This document shows, in pieces, positions 32,847 to 42,397 of a DNA stretch of 64,000 nucleotides. Positions within the stretch are counted from its first letter, which is position 1; every line of letters starts with the position of its first letter. The DNA lies in contig CAJTDN010000016.1 in the NCBI GenBank assembly GCA_910574865.1, positions 1-64,000 on the forward strand, written 5' to 3'. Under the pieces are notes generated by a model. The model was given only the letters and a program-made list of their open reading frames with translations, was not told the origin of the DNA and did not search any database. Made by a program: the position numbers and the translations under genes. This DNA comes from Lachnospiraceae bacterium. Its GTDB lineage: Bacteria; Bacillota; Clostridia; Lachnospirales; Lachnospiraceae.

Positions 32847-35285
32847 ATGTGGAAAGAAGCGGTGTGGCTGGGAGGCCCGGAGAAAGGCAAGGGGCGTGAG
32901 TTAGACCTGACGGGGCGGTTTGCTTATTATCTTTGTGAAGTGAACCTGGAAAAGAAGGGAAGATTGGAACTGGACATTACGGCGAACTCTCGTTATCGTT
33001 TGTGGGTGAATGAAAGGCCGGTGTTGTCCGGACCCTGTAAGGGAGACGTGCATCGCTGTTATTATGAGACGGCGGATGTGACGGATTATCTGAAAATCGG
33101 GAAAAATGTGTTCGCGGTGCAGGTTTTGTATAACGATCCGAATTTGGCTGTGACGCAGTGGGAGGAGCGCGCGGCCATTTTTGGCGTATACACGCCCGGC
33201 GGCGGCCATCGCCTGGCCGTGGAAGGGGACGTGCAAAGCACGGACGGGAGCGTGCTGGCGACCTTGACGACAGGCAGGGCCGACTGGCGGGTCTATCTGG
33301 ACGAAAGCTTTTATTTGAAGTCGAACAAGGTTACGGAAAATCTGGGAGCGGTATGCGAGGAGATTGACTTCCGAAAGACCCCGGGCGGTTGGAAAAAGGG
33401 AGGCGGACGGCAGGCGGAATGGGTTGTGCCGAGATTGTTAGAATCCGTGGTGGTGTGTGAACTTCACGAAATGGTCGGGCTTTTGCCGCGTTTTCGTGTG
33501 CAGGAGCGGGAGATTCCGCTGTTATATGAGACGGAAGATAGCTTTGTGAAGGAATTGTGCAAACGGGAAATGAAGCCGAGCGGAATCTTGGAAGAAAAGA
33601 AACTTGTGGTGCCAAAAAACGAAGGGCTGGACATTGTTTTGGATGCGGGCGTGATAAAAAATGCCTATCCGCGCTATGTGTTCAAAGGAGGCGCGGGCGG
33701 CAAGGTGTCGTTTACCTATTTTGAAAAATTTGTAAATGAAAAGGCGAAGGAAGAAGGACGGCCGATTCATAGGGATGACGTGGAAAATGGGGAAATCGTC
33801 GGTTTGACGGACACTATCGTGTTGAACGGGGAGGAATTGGCTTACGAGCCGTTCTGGTATCGGACGTTTCGATTCTTGCGGATTCATGTGGAAACCGCCG
33901 AGGAGGCCTTGGAAATGGAAGCGCCGACATTTCGCAAGACCGGCTACCCCTTGCAGACGAAGTCGTGGGTGAAATCCTCAAAGCCGTGGGTGCGCGAAGT
34001 GTGGGACATGAGCGTGCGCACGCTGGAAAACTGCATGATGGAGACGTACATGGATTGTCCGTATTATGAGCAGATGCAGTTTATAATGGATACCAGACTG
34101 CAGGCGATGTTTACCTATGTGGCGGGCAGTGATGTGCGGATGGCGAAAAAAGCTTTGAAGGACTTTCATTATTCCATGCTCCCGGACGGTCTGATTCACG
34201 GGAAATACCCGTCGGCATATTGCCAGGTGATTTCGACGTTTTCCCTGCACTATATTTATATGATGTGGGAGTATTATGAGCAGACGAAAGATTTGGAAAC
34301 GGTTCGCCGTTATTTGCCGGACATGGATATCATTCTGGGATATTATGATAGAAAAATTGGCGAGGACGGCCTATTGGGGCGGATTGGCTTTTGGGAGTTT
34401 GTCGACTGGCAGGAGGCGTGGAAGGAAACGGGCGGCATGCCGGCGGCATTGCAAAAGGGGCCGTCCACGATTATCAACCTGATGTACGCTTATGCGCTGG
34501 AATGCGGCGCGCGGCTGAACGAGGAGGCGGCGCGTCCCGGCATGGCCGAGGAGTACCGCGCGCGGCAAAAGAAGATTGTGGATATCGTGGACGGTTCATG
34601 CTGGGACGAGGAACGGGGGATGTATCGGGAAGGCCCGGCATTTTCACAATACAGCCAGCACGCGCAAGCCTGGGCGGTGCTAAACGGTCTGGGCGACAAG
34701 GAGAAGCAACGGAGGGCGTTAAAAAATGCCTTGCAGGAAAAGGACGTGCTGCAGTGTTCTTTTTCTACGGCATATGAGTGGTTCCGAGCCTTGGAAAAGG
34801 CCGGGATGTACGAGGAGACGGAAGAGAACATCATGCGTTGGGCCGCCCTGCCGGGGCAGGGATGCACCACTTGTCCGGAGGAACCGACAAATGGGCGAAG
34901 CGAATGCCATGCGTGGAGCGCGTTGCCGTTATATGAATTTATTCGTGTGTTTGCAGGCGTGCGCCCGGCAGACGGGACCTGGAACACGGTGCGAATCGCG
35001 CCGCATCTGGAATATTTGCCGGATTTGGAAGGCGTGGCATCGACTCCGAAGGGCGAGATTACGTTTGTTTATGAGAAAGTGGAAGAAGGACAAAATGACG
35101 GAAATCTTGCAGGCGGGAAGCTGTCGGACAAAAGTCGGTCGAAGGAAAGATGGCCGGACGATGAGGCAACGCGGCAGGTAAATATATTGCGCGGCAAGGT
35201 GACGATTCCCGAAGGAATGGGAGGCACGTTCGTGTATCCGAACGGACGGGAAGTTGAGTTGCATGGCGGGGAAAATCTGTTGTAA
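32847..35285 (+). CDS. GH78-like (alpha-L-rhamnosidase superfamily) glycosidase
   Basis: 812 residues from the ATG at 32847 (GGGAG ten bases upstream; a TTG three codons earlier is too close to it). N-terminal beta domains (YRLWVNERPVLSGP, VTDYLKIGKNVFAVQVLY) precede an (alpha/alpha)6 barrel. The GH78 region is recognisable but divergent: MDCPYYEQMQFIMDTRLQ replaces the usual DCPQREKxGWTGD seen in the enzyme at 45892. The general-acid Glu of DCPxxE is kept. The last hundred residues contain a variable linker and a small beta domain. No signal peptide, so cytoplasmic. The actual sugar cleaved may not be rhamnose. Confidence 0.8.
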   Translation: MWKEAVWLGGPEKGKGRELDLTGRFAYYLCEVNLEKKGRLELDITANSRYRLWVNERPVLSGPCKGDVHRCYYETADVTDYLKIGKNVFAVQVLYNDPNLAVTQWEERAAIFGVYTPGGGHRLAVEGDVQSTDGSVLATLTTGRADWRVYLDESFYLKSNKVTENLGAVCEEIDFRKTPGGWKKGGGRQAEWVVPRLLESVVVCELHEMVGLLPRFRVQEREIPLLYETEDSFVKELCKREMKPSGILEEKKLVVPKNEGLDIVLDAGVIKNAYPRYVFKGGAGGKVSFTYFEKFVNEKAKEEGRPIHRDDVENGEIVGLTDTIVLNGEELAYEPFWYRTFRFLRIHVETAEEALEMEAPTFRKTGYPLQTKSWVKSSKPWVREVWDMSVRTLENCMMETYMDCPYYEQMQFIMDTRLQAMFTYVAGSDVRMAKKALKDFHYSMLPDGLIHGKYPSAYCQVISTFSLHYIYMMWEYYEQTKDLETVRRYLPDMDIILGYYDRKIGEDGLLGRIGFWEFVDWQEAWKETGGMPAALQKGPSTIINLMYAYALECGARLNEEAARPGMAEEYRARQKKIVDIVDGSCWDEERGMYREGPAFSQYSQHAQAWAVLNGLGDKEKQRRALKNALQEKDVLQCSFSTAYEWFRALEKAGMYEETEENIMRWAALPGQGCTTCPEEPTNGRSECHAWSALPLYEFIRVFAGVRPADGTWNTVRIAPHLEYLPDLEGVASTPKGEITFVYEKVEEGQNDGNLAGGKLSDKSRSKERWPDDEATRQVNILRGKVTIPEGMGGTFVYPNGREVELHGGENLL

Positions 35286-35325
35286 GGAGCGTACTGTGAG
35301 CAGGTGAAGAGAGAGGAGAATGAAG

Positions 35326-36888
35326 ATGAAATATTATAACCCGATTATTACGGGATGCAATCCCGATCCTTCGATTTGCAGGGCGGGAGAGGATTATTAT
35401 GTGGTGACTTCCACGTTTGAGTATTTTCCGGGGATTCCGATTTACCATAGCAGGAATCTGGTGAACTGGGAACTGCGGGGATATTGCCTGGAGGACGCGT
35501 CCGCGTTGGCGCTGGACGGGTGCGCGGCCTCGGGCGGCGTGTACGCGCCGACAATCCGCTATCATGAAGGAACGTTTTTTGTGACTTCGACGAATGTCAC
35601 GGATAAGGGAAACTTTATCATCCACACGAAGGACCTGGAAAAGGGATGGTCAAAGCCGGTATGGGTGAAGCAGGGCGGGATTGACCCGTCGCTGTTTTTT
35701 GACGATGACGGGAAGGTGTATTATACGACATCGCTTTGCCCGGACGGGGAAAACGTGGAGATATGGGTCAGCGAGGTGAATCCTTATACGGGGGAAATGC
35801 TAAGCGAGGCGCGGCTTTTGAGCAAGGGGTGCGGCGGGAAAAATCCGGAGGCCCCTCACTTGTACAAGATAGACGGAACATATTATCTGATGCTGGCGGA
35901 AGGGGGGACGGAGTACTGCCATTCGGAAACCATCCAGCGGGCAAAGCAGGTGTATGGGCCGTATGAGCCGTGCCCGCACAATCCGATTGTCACGCATCGT
36001 GACCAGACGAGGGACAACATTCATTGCATCGGGCATGGCGATCTGGTGGAGGATCAGAACGGGAACTGGTGGATGGTCTGTCTCGGCATCCGCACTTGTT
36101 CCAAGTTCCAGCTGGATTTGCTGCTGCACAATTTGGGCAGGGAGACGTTTCTCGCGCCGGTGCGGTGGGAGGACGGCTGGCCGGTCGTGGGAAAGGAAGG
36201 GCATGTGGAAACGTTGACGGAAGCCGTTCTGCCGGGATGCGTGCAGGCGGAAGAGGGGACGGCTGACATTGCCCAGGCGGATGGCAATGATTTTTATGAC
36301 GATTTTTCAAGCGAAATCATGAGCCTTCATTATAATTACATCCGCAATCCGAAAAACGGCCGCTACATAAGGGACGTGAAAAACAAGCGGCTGGTGCTGC
36401 ACGGGTCGGACGTGACGCTGAACGAGACGGCCTCCCCGGTCTGGATTGGTGTCCGCCAGAAGGCGTTCGAGATGGAAGCGGACGTGACGGTCGGTTTATC
36501 GGAGGCGGCCGAAGGGGCGCGAGCGGGGCTGACGGCATATTATAATGAGAATTATCATTATGAGATTTACCTTACTGAAAAGGCCGGCAGGATGTTCGTG
36601 GCACTGGCCAAAAAGGTGCATGACATCTTCGTGGAGACGGACGCGGTCGAAATCGGGGACGCGTCCGCGGTGACGCTGCGGATACGGACGGGGCGCGATA
36701 CGTACACGTTTTCTTATAGTACGGACGGCGAAAACTATCATGTGCTTGGAAGTGGCGCGACGGCGGGTCTTTGTACGGAGGGAACGATGACGATGACTTT
36801 TACCGGCGTGTACCTGGCGATGTTCGCGGAGAGAGGGACGGCGTATTTTGAGAATCTGCAAATTACGGAAAAGAAGGGAGAGAAGTAA
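35326..36888 (+). CDS. GH43 beta-xylosidase / alpha-L-arabinofuranosidase
   Basis: 520 residues. Start with NPIITGCNPDPSICRAGED, containing the catalytic base Asp (NPDPS); the pKa-modulating Asp is in GGIDPSLFFDDDGK and the acid Glu in KNPEAPHLYKI. The C-terminal half is the beta-sandwich of XynB-type GH43 enzymes (SEIMSLHYNYIRNPKNGRY). It acts in the cytoplasm on xylo- or arabino-oligosaccharides. The ATG at 35326 is preferred over 35320 because AGAGGAG is better spaced. It lies 40 bp after the GH78-like gene. Confidence 0.93.
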   Translation: MKYYNPIITGCNPDPSICRAGEDYYVVTSTFEYFPGIPIYHSRNLVNWELRGYCLEDASALALDGCAASGGVYAPTIRYHEGTFFVTSTNVTDKGNFIIHTKDLEKGWSKPVWVKQGGIDPSLFFDDDGKVYYTTSLCPDGENVEIWVSEVNPYTGEMLSEARLLSKGCGGKNPEAPHLYKIDGTYYLMLAEGGTEYCHSETIQRAKQVYGPYEPCPHNPIVTHRDQTRDNIHCIGHGDLVEDQNGNWWMVCLGIRTCSKFQLDLLLHNLGRETFLAPVRWEDGWPVVGKEGHVETLTEAVLPGCVQAEEGTADIAQADGNDFYDDFSSEIMSLHYNYIRNPKNGRYIRDVKNKRLVLHGSDVTLNETASPVWIGVRQKAFEMEADVTVGLSEAAEGARAGLTAYYNENYHYEIYLTEKAGRMFVALAKKVHDIFVETDAVEIGDASAVTLRIRTGRDTYTFSYSTDGENYHVLGSGATAGLCTEGTMTMTFTGVYLAMFAERGTAYFENLQITEKKGEK

Positions 36889-36891
36889 AAC

Positions 36892-37839
36892 ATGCATTAC
36901 GAAGAAGTGGCATTGTACGAGGGCAGGGAGGACGTGAGGCTGTCGTCCTATATTCTTGATGATTCCGTGGAAATGTTAAATGGCGGGAAGAAGGGCGCGG
37001 TTTTAGTCTGTCCGGGCGGCGCGTACCTTTACTGCTCCGACCGGGAAGGCGAGCCCGTGGCGATGGCGTTCGCGGCGATGGGATACCACGCGTTCGTCCT
37101 GCGCTATTCCGTGTACAATGAAAACAAAGGAATCAACACGTTCGACCACATTTTGCCGGACTTGTCAGAAACTTGGGCGGACAAGCCGGACGGGGTGTTC
37201 CCGGGGCCGGTGCGGGATGTTGGCAAGGCGATGTTTTATATTAAGGAGCACGCCGAGGAGTGGCACGTCGACATGGAAAAAGTGGCCTTGTGCGGGTTTT
37301 CGGCGGGCGCGCACAACAGCGCGATGTATTCGGTATATTATAACCGTCCAATCGTCACGGATTTTCTGGGAGTCGGGGCGGAAGGAATCCGTCCGGCCGC
37401 GGTGATTCTGGGCTACACGGTGAGCGACTATTCGGCGGCGATGACGAAAGAAGCCATGGAGGCGCCTTTGTCAAGGGCGATGAACCACGCGCTGACGGGA
37501 AAGGACGAGATTATTGACGAAGAGTATGCAAAGAAACTGAGCCCGTGCCGCCTGGTGAACGAGGGCACGCCGCCGATGTTTATCTGGGCGACGGCGAAGG
37601 ACCAGCTTGTGAACCCGGAGCAGTCCATGCGGATGGCGCTGGCGTTGAACGAACATAAGATTCCGTACGAACTGCACATTTTCGAGGAAGGGCAGCACGG
37701 CATGGTGCTGGGCACGTACGCGACGGCGGCGCAGGAAGAACACCTCGACACGAACATCGAGCGGTGGATCCATATGGCGGACAAATGGCTTCAAAAGAGG
37801 ATGGCGCCGGAATTCGCGGGGGAATACAAGGGGTTTTGA
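36892..37839 (+). CDS. Alpha/beta hydrolase, probable acetyl-xylan esterase type
   Basis: 315 residues. Motifs: oxyanion loop VLVCPGGAYLYCS, nucleophile Ser in ALCGFSAGAHNSAM (about residue 140), Asp in WATAKDQLVNPEQS and His in EEGQHGMVLG, a complete triad. It resembles the esterase half of the fused protein at 30385. It is cytoplasmic and would deacetylate imported oligosaccharides before xylosidase action. It starts three bases after the GH43 stop, so it is coupled; a terminator closes the operon. Confidence 0.9.
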   Translation: MHYEEVALYEGREDVRLSSYILDDSVEMLNGGKKGAVLVCPGGAYLYCSDREGEPVAMAFAAMGYHAFVLRYSVYNENKGINTFDHILPDLSETWADKPDGVFPGPVRDVGKAMFYIKEHAEEWHVDMEKVALCGFSAGAHNSAMYSVYYNRPIVTDFLGVGAEGIRPAAVILGYTVSDYSAAMTKEAMEAPLSRAMNHALTGKDEIIDEEYAKKLSPCRLVNEGTPPMFIWATAKDQLVNPEQSMRMALALNEHKIPYELHIFEEGQHGMVLGTYATAAQEEHLDTNIERWIHMADKWLQKRMAPEFAGEYKGF

Positions 37840-37869
37840 GGTTTTGAGAATTTTAAAGGAATTTCACTG

Positions 37870-37898
37870 GAAAGGGCTTGATAGGCCCTTTCTTTTTA
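37870..37898 (+). terminator. Terminator of the hemicellulose operon
   Basis: GAAAGGGC / GCCCTTTC stem with a 7-nt loop, followed by TTTTT. Confidence 0.8.
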
Positions 37899-37911
37899 GG
37901 ATAAAATAAAG

Positions 37912-37940
37912 TTGACTTTAGATTTTCCTTAAAATGTAAT
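37912..37940 (+). promoter_or_regulatory. Promoter of the AraC regulator gene
   Basis: TTGACT, 17-bp spacer, TGTAAT. It immediately precedes the degenerate repeats at 37938-38040. Confidence 0.5.
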
Positions 37941-38040
37941 ATGTCGGAGTGAAAAGGAAAATTATATTGGAGTAATTAGACAAAATATATCGGGATGAAA
38001 AGAGAAAATGTATTGGATTGTAGTTGCGAAATCTGTCGGG
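37938..38040 (+). repeat. Three degenerate 46-bp repeats upstream of the AraC gene
   Basis: AATATGTCGGAGTGAAAAGG, AAATATATCGGGATGAAAAG and AAATCTGTCGGGGTGTAG place the TCGG core at 37944, 37990 and 38036, an exact 46-bp period. The first two also share ATTGGA about 20 bp later. They lie downstream of the promoter, where a regulator could bind to control its own gene. Confidence 0.55.
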
Positions 38041-38134
38041 GTGTAGTATGATGTTGCGGGAAAACATGGACACTGTCATAGCGGGGCGGAACTTTTCAGG
38101 AAAAGGGCTGTCGGGAAAACCGGGGAGGAGAGGG

Positions 38135-39061
38135 ATGGAAAAACGTGATTCGCTTCCGGGCGAAAACGACGTGGATTCTTATCGGGAGTATTTTAAGGAA
38201 CATGGGAAAAATTGGGAAATGGATTTGAGTAAAAGCCATGACTTGCGGCGGGTTCTCCCGGTCACGGGCGAGTTTGCCAGGCAGAACCTGCTCTATCTGG
38301 AGTCCATGACGGTCAATTTGAACACGCCGGACGGGTTTTACATGCGGCGCAAGGATTATGACTCGTTCCAGGTCTGTTATACGACGCAGGGGCATGGCCG
38401 GCTGGTATATGACGGCAAAGAATATGACTTTTACCCCGGCGATTGCTTTTTCATCGACTGCCGGAAGGAGCATTATTATTATACGGTCGGGCCGGGCGAC
38501 TGGGTGCACCACGGGCTGCAGCTTCGCGGGCACCAGTTGGGCGAGCTTTTCGAGTGGTTTTACGACCAGCACTCGGTCAAGGTGTCGCTTGGCGTGTCGG
38601 AGAAGGTTTTCGTGCTGTTCATGGAGATTGCCGAAGCCTGCAACGCGGAACGCGTCAATAACGAGCTGCTTTTAAATTTGCTGTTGTGGGAGCTTTTGAC
38701 GAAGATTATCTCGTGCGACCAGATTGTGTCGCGGGTGCAGCTTCCGAAACGGCTGGCCAATGTCTGCCGTTATATCGAGCGGGAGTTCGCCGGCATCCGG
38801 TCCATTGACGAGATTGCCGAGGCCTGCTACATGAGCAAGTTTTATCTTTGCCGGGAATTTAAAAAGTGCATGGGGCAGACGGTGGTGGAGTATCTGACGG
38901 CGGTTCGGTTAAATCGGGCGAAGCTGCTGCTTTCGGCGTCGGACCTGCCGGTGGAGGAAATCGCTTACGAGGTTGGCTACACGCCGAATTATTTCTTTTC
39001 CATTTTTAAGAAAATGGAAGGCGTCACGCCATTAAAATATCGGAAAAATAATAAAGGATAA
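38135..39061 (+). CDS. AraC-family transcriptional regulator
   Basis: 308 residues from the ATG at 38135 (GGGGAGGAGAGGG upstream); the longer frame from 38024 covers the repeat region. A cupin-like sensor domain (FQVCYTTQGHGRLVYDGKEY, FYPGDCFFIDCRKEHYYY) is followed by two helix-turn-helix motifs (SIDEIAEACYMSKFYLCREF and EIAYEVGYTPNYFFSIFKK, then GVTPLKYR). It lies between the hemicellulose operon and the sulfatase gene and could control either. Confidence 0.9.
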   Translation: MEKRDSLPGENDVDSYREYFKEHGKNWEMDLSKSHDLRRVLPVTGEFARQNLLYLESMTVNLNTPDGFYMRRKDYDSFQVCYTTQGHGRLVYDGKEYDFYPGDCFFIDCRKEHYYYTVGPGDWVHHGLQLRGHQLGELFEWFYDQHSVKVSLGVSEKVFVLFMEIAEACNAERVNNELLLNLLLWELLTKIISCDQIVSRVQLPKRLANVCRYIEREFAGIRSIDEIAEACYMSKFYLCREFKKCMGQTVVEYLTAVRLNRAKLLLSASDLPVEEIAYEVGYTPNYFFSIFKKMEGVTPLKYRKNNKG

Positions 39062-39070
39062 GAATCTGCA

Positions 39071-39114
39071 AAGGGAACGGAAATCCGTGAGGAAGACAGG
39101 CCGTTCTCTTTTTA
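39071..39114 (+). terminator. Terminator after the AraC gene
   Basis: AGGGAACGG pairs with CCGTTCTCT (one G:T pair), followed by TTTTTAT, starting about 10 bp after the stop codon. Confidence 0.65.
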
Positions 39115-39307
39115 TGTTATGGGAAATTTCGCTTCGCGGAGAAATCGTGGCAAGATATCGTAGTTTTTGGGCAAGGCAAGAAATTGAAAAACCATGGCGC
39201 GCATATTAGAATATGATTATGCGCAAGTACTTAAGGGACTATTGCAATGGTTGGCGGTTTTTGGAAAGGAAAAGGACAAGGGAAAGGAGTTGAGTTGAAA
39301 AATCAGG

Positions 39308-40765
39308 ATGAAGGAAAGATTACCGAACATCGTTTTTGTATTTTCAGACCAGCACCGTTTTTGTGACGTGGGGTACGCCGGGAATTCGGAGGTAAGGACG
39401 CCAAACCTGGACCGGCTGGCAAGGCGGGGGGCCGTGTTTCGGACGACGTATTCCAACTGCCCGGTCTGCGTGCCGGCACGGGGGACGCTTCTGACGGGGC
39501 TACATGCCTTGCGCCACGGGGCGGCGGCGAACGACTTGCCCATCCGCCCGCAGTGCGTTTCCATCGCGGACGTGTTAAACAAAGCGGGTTACACCACGGC
39601 GTATATCGGGAAATGGCATCTGGGCGGCGCGCCGCGCGACCAGTTCATCACACATTATAACCGGCTGGGATTTCAGTACTGGAGGGCCAATAATTGTAAC
39701 CATGATTATTTGGCGGGCTATTATGACGATAACAGTAACCGGCGGTTTCCGATTGACGGTTATGCGCCGGAAGGTGAGACGACGTTGGCGTTACAGTTCA
39801 TGGAGCAGGCCGCGGGGCTTGGGGACGGAAAGCCAGATGGCGGGAAACGCCAACCCGGGGATTTACGGGGCGGGGAGTCAGATGGCGGGGTGAAGAGGAA
39901 GCCTTTCGCCGTGTTCCTTGGCTATGGCTCGCCGCACGACCCGTACCTGAAGCTGCCGGAGCCGGAGAGGGAAAGGGCGTTGCATCGGAACGTGACATTC
40001 CGGGAAAACGTGGCGGAGCCGCCGCGGGATGGCGAGATATCCATCGAGCCATATGATTTGCAGAAATTTTATGCGGGATATTATGGGCATATCGAATTGA
40101 TTGACAAGCAGGTTGGGCGGCTGGCAGACTGGTTGGACGGGCATGGCTTGTTTGAGAACACGATTTTCGTGTACACGTCCGACCACGGCGACATGCTGGG
40201 CAGCCATGGATATCTGAACAAACAGATGTATTTTGACGAGGGTAGCAGGGTACCGTTCGTGATAAGCTGGCCGGGGCATATTCCGGCGGGAGAGAGGGAA
40301 CAATTGTTGTCGTTGGTTGACGTCGCGCCGAGTTTGGCAGGGCTGGTCGGGGAACGGTTCGAACGCGAAGTAGACGGCCGTGACTTGAGCGATGTCATGA
40401 AAAATCCGGAGCAACCGGGGCAGGACTATGTGTATCTGTACAGTTATGTGCCGTGCCATCAGGCAAAGTACAGGAAACTGCCGTCGTGGAGGGCGCTGAC
40501 GGACGGCGAGCGGCTGTTGGTGACGGACCAGGCGGGAGAGGCCGTGTGTATGTATGATACGAAGAATGACCCGTTTCAGATGCGCGACGTTGTGGATGAC
40601 CCGGCCTGGCAGGGGCGGCGGGAACAAATGGCGAAGGCGTTGGCCGGCGAGGTACGACTACATGACGGTTACATGCCGTGGCAGGAGTTGCTAAAACGTC
40701 ACCGGCTTGATGATTTGTGGCAGGAGAGCGAGGCGTTTTTTGCCAAATTGTTTACGCATTGTTGA
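39308..40765 (+). CDS. Type I sulfatase (formylglycine-dependent, Cys type)
   Basis: 485 residues, no signal peptide, so cytoplasmic. N-terminal metal site (NIVFVFSDQHRFCDVGYAGN), then the maturation motif CPVCVPARGTLLTG: the Cys of C-V-P-A-R would be oxidised to formylglycine, which in anaerobes needs the radical SAM enzyme anSME, not found in this window. Further metal and substrate residues are in YIGKWHLGG, GYGSPHDPY and YTSDHGDMLGSHG. A Gly/Asp-rich insert near 178-200 looks like a low-complexity expansion. It removes sulfate from a glycan; host mucin or plant/algal sugars are possible. Confidence 0.92.
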   Translation: MKERLPNIVFVFSDQHRFCDVGYAGNSEVRTPNLDRLARRGAVFRTTYSNCPVCVPARGTLLTGLHALRHGAAANDLPIRPQCVSIADVLNKAGYTTAYIGKWHLGGAPRDQFITHYNRLGFQYWRANNCNHDYLAGYYDDNSNRRFPIDGYAPEGETTLALQFMEQAAGLGDGKPDGGKRQPGDLRGGESDGGVKRKPFAVFLGYGSPHDPYLKLPEPERERALHRNVTFRENVAEPPRDGEISIEPYDLQKFYAGYYGHIELIDKQVGRLADWLDGHGLFENTIFVYTSDHGDMLGSHGYLNKQMYFDEGSRVPFVISWPGHIPAGEREQLLSLVDVAPSLAGLVGERFEREVDGRDLSDVMKNPEQPGQDYVYLYSYVPCHQAKYRKLPSWRALTDGERLLVTDQAGEAVCMYDTKNDPFQMRDVVDDPAWQGRREQMAKALAGEVRLHDGYMPWQELLKRHRLDDLWQESEAFFAKLFTHC

Positions 40766-40769
40766 CATG

Positions 40770-40810
40770 GTTGCAATTCGTCCCGCGTTGGCGTGGGCGC
40801 GAATCGCAAC
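40770..40810 (+). terminator. Hairpin after the sulfatase gene
   Basis: GTTGCAATTCG pairs with CGAATCGCAAC (one mismatch), with GC-rich inner pairing, five bases after the stop codon. No T-run, so its strength as a terminator is uncertain. Confidence 0.5.
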
Positions 40811-40873
40811 ATGGATTGCTGACAATATATAAAGGCATATGGATAAATTAGGATAGAAGGGAGGGAACACCCG

Positions 40874-42379
40874 ATGTATGAGGAAAACCTGATTACCGCC
40901 AGGAAGATTTGCAAGTCGTTCGGGCCGACCAGGGCGCTGATTGACGTGGACATTGACATCCGGCGCGGTGAAATCCGGGGGCTGATTGGCGAGAACGGCT
41001 CTGGAAAGTCCACGTTTTCTTCGCTTGCCGCGGGCCTGCAGAAGGCCGACAGCGGGGAAATGTATTTAAAGGGCGAGCCGTATGACCCGAAGGACATGGT
41101 GGACGCGCAGCGGCACGGAATCAGCATGATTGTGCAGGAGATGGGCGCGATACCGGGAATCACGGTGGCATCCAATATTTTTGCGGGGCGGCTGGGCGAG
41201 TTTTCCAGGTTTGGCATCCTGAACTGGAAAAAGATTAACAAGGCGGCGGACGACGTGCTGGCCGATATCGGCGCGCCGGACATCAAGGGGGACATGATGA
41301 CGGCCACGCTGAATTTTGAGGACCGCAAGATTGTGGAAATCGCGCGGGCGATGTCGACGAACCCGGACGTGCTCATTATTGACGAGACGACCACCGCGCT
41401 GGCCCAAAAAGGGCGTACCATCATTTACAACCTGATTCGCAGGATGCACGAGGAAGACAAGGCGGTGTTTTTCATCAGCCATGATTTGGACGAGCTGATG
41501 GAGGTCTGCAACACGATTACCGTTCTGCGGGACGGGGTCATTATCGACACGCTTGACCAGGATGAAATGTCGGTGGAATTGATGCGCAAACTGATGGTCG
41601 GCCGCGAGATTAACGGGGAATATTATCGTGCCGACAAGGATGGCACGCACGGGGACGAGGTGCTTTTGAAGGCGGACCGTATTTCCGTCAGGCCGTGGTT
41701 TGAAAATATTTCGCTGGAGGTGCACGCGGGGGAAATCCTCGGGTTCGGCGGCCTTTCAAACAGCGGCATGCACGAGGTGGGCCGGGCGTTGTTCGGCATT
41801 GACAAGGTGCTGACCGGTTCGGTGACATTGCCGCGGAAGGGGAAAGAAATCACGTCCCCGCAGGCGGCCGTGAAAAACGGGATGGCCTATATTCCGAAGG
41901 ACAGGGACAACGAATCCATTGTTCTGACAGGTTCCATCGCCAACAATATTCTGGTTCCGGTTTGGGACAAGCTGGAAAAAGCGGCCGGCTTTATCCGGCC
42001 GGACGAGGAACGGAAAGTGGTGCAGGAGCAAATTGGCAAGCTGGGCATCAAGTGCCGCAATGGCAAGCAGCTGGTCAAGGAGCTTTCCGGCGGCAACAAG
42101 CAGAAGGTGGCTTTTTCCAAATGGCTGGGAAATGACTGCGACGTGTTCATCATGGACTGCCCGACCCGGGGCATTGACATCGGTGTCAAGGTGGACATGT
42201 ACCGCCTGATGGAGCAGTTGAAGAAGGAGGGCAAGGCCATTATCCTGATTTCGGAAGAACTGCCGGAGCTTTTGGGAATGTCCGACCGGGTGCTGTTGTT
42301 TAAGGACGGTGTGATTTCCAAGGAGTTTGGACGTGAGGAACAGCTTGGGGAGCACGACGTGATTGAATACATTATTTAG
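40874..42379 (+). CDS. Sugar ABC importer ATP-binding protein, RbsA/MglA type
   Basis: 501 residues with two ABC domains in tandem. The first has Walker A GENGSGKSTF, an altered signature region (ATLNFEDRKIVEIARAM) and Walker B VLIIDETTTAL; the second has the degenerate loop (GFGGLSNSGMHEVGRALFG) and signature KELSGGNKQKVAFSKWL. This arrangement defines carbohydrate-uptake family 2 transporters. It energises import through the permeases encoded at 42398 and 44759. Start supported by AAGGGAGGG. Confidence 0.93.
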   Translation: MYEENLITARKICKSFGPTRALIDVDIDIRRGEIRGLIGENGSGKSTFSSLAAGLQKADSGEMYLKGEPYDPKDMVDAQRHGISMIVQEMGAIPGITVASNIFAGRLGEFSRFGILNWKKINKAADDVLADIGAPDIKGDMMTATLNFEDRKIVEIARAMSTNPDVLIIDETTTALAQKGRTIIYNLIRRMHEEDKAVFFISHDLDELMEVCNTITVLRDGVIIDTLDQDEMSVELMRKLMVGREINGEYYRADKDGTHGDEVLLKADRISVRPWFENISLEVHAGEILGFGGLSNSGMHEVGRALFGIDKVLTGSVTLPRKGKEITSPQAAVKNGMAYIPKDRDNESIVLTGSIANNILVPVWDKLEKAAGFIRPDEERKVVQEQIGKLGIKCRNGKQLVKELSGGNKQKVAFSKWLGNDCDVFIMDCPTRGIDIGVKVDMYRLMEQLKKEGKAIILISEELPELLGMSDRVLLFKDGVISKEFGREEQLGEHDVIEYII

Positions 42380-42397
42380 GAAGGAGGGAGAGGACGC

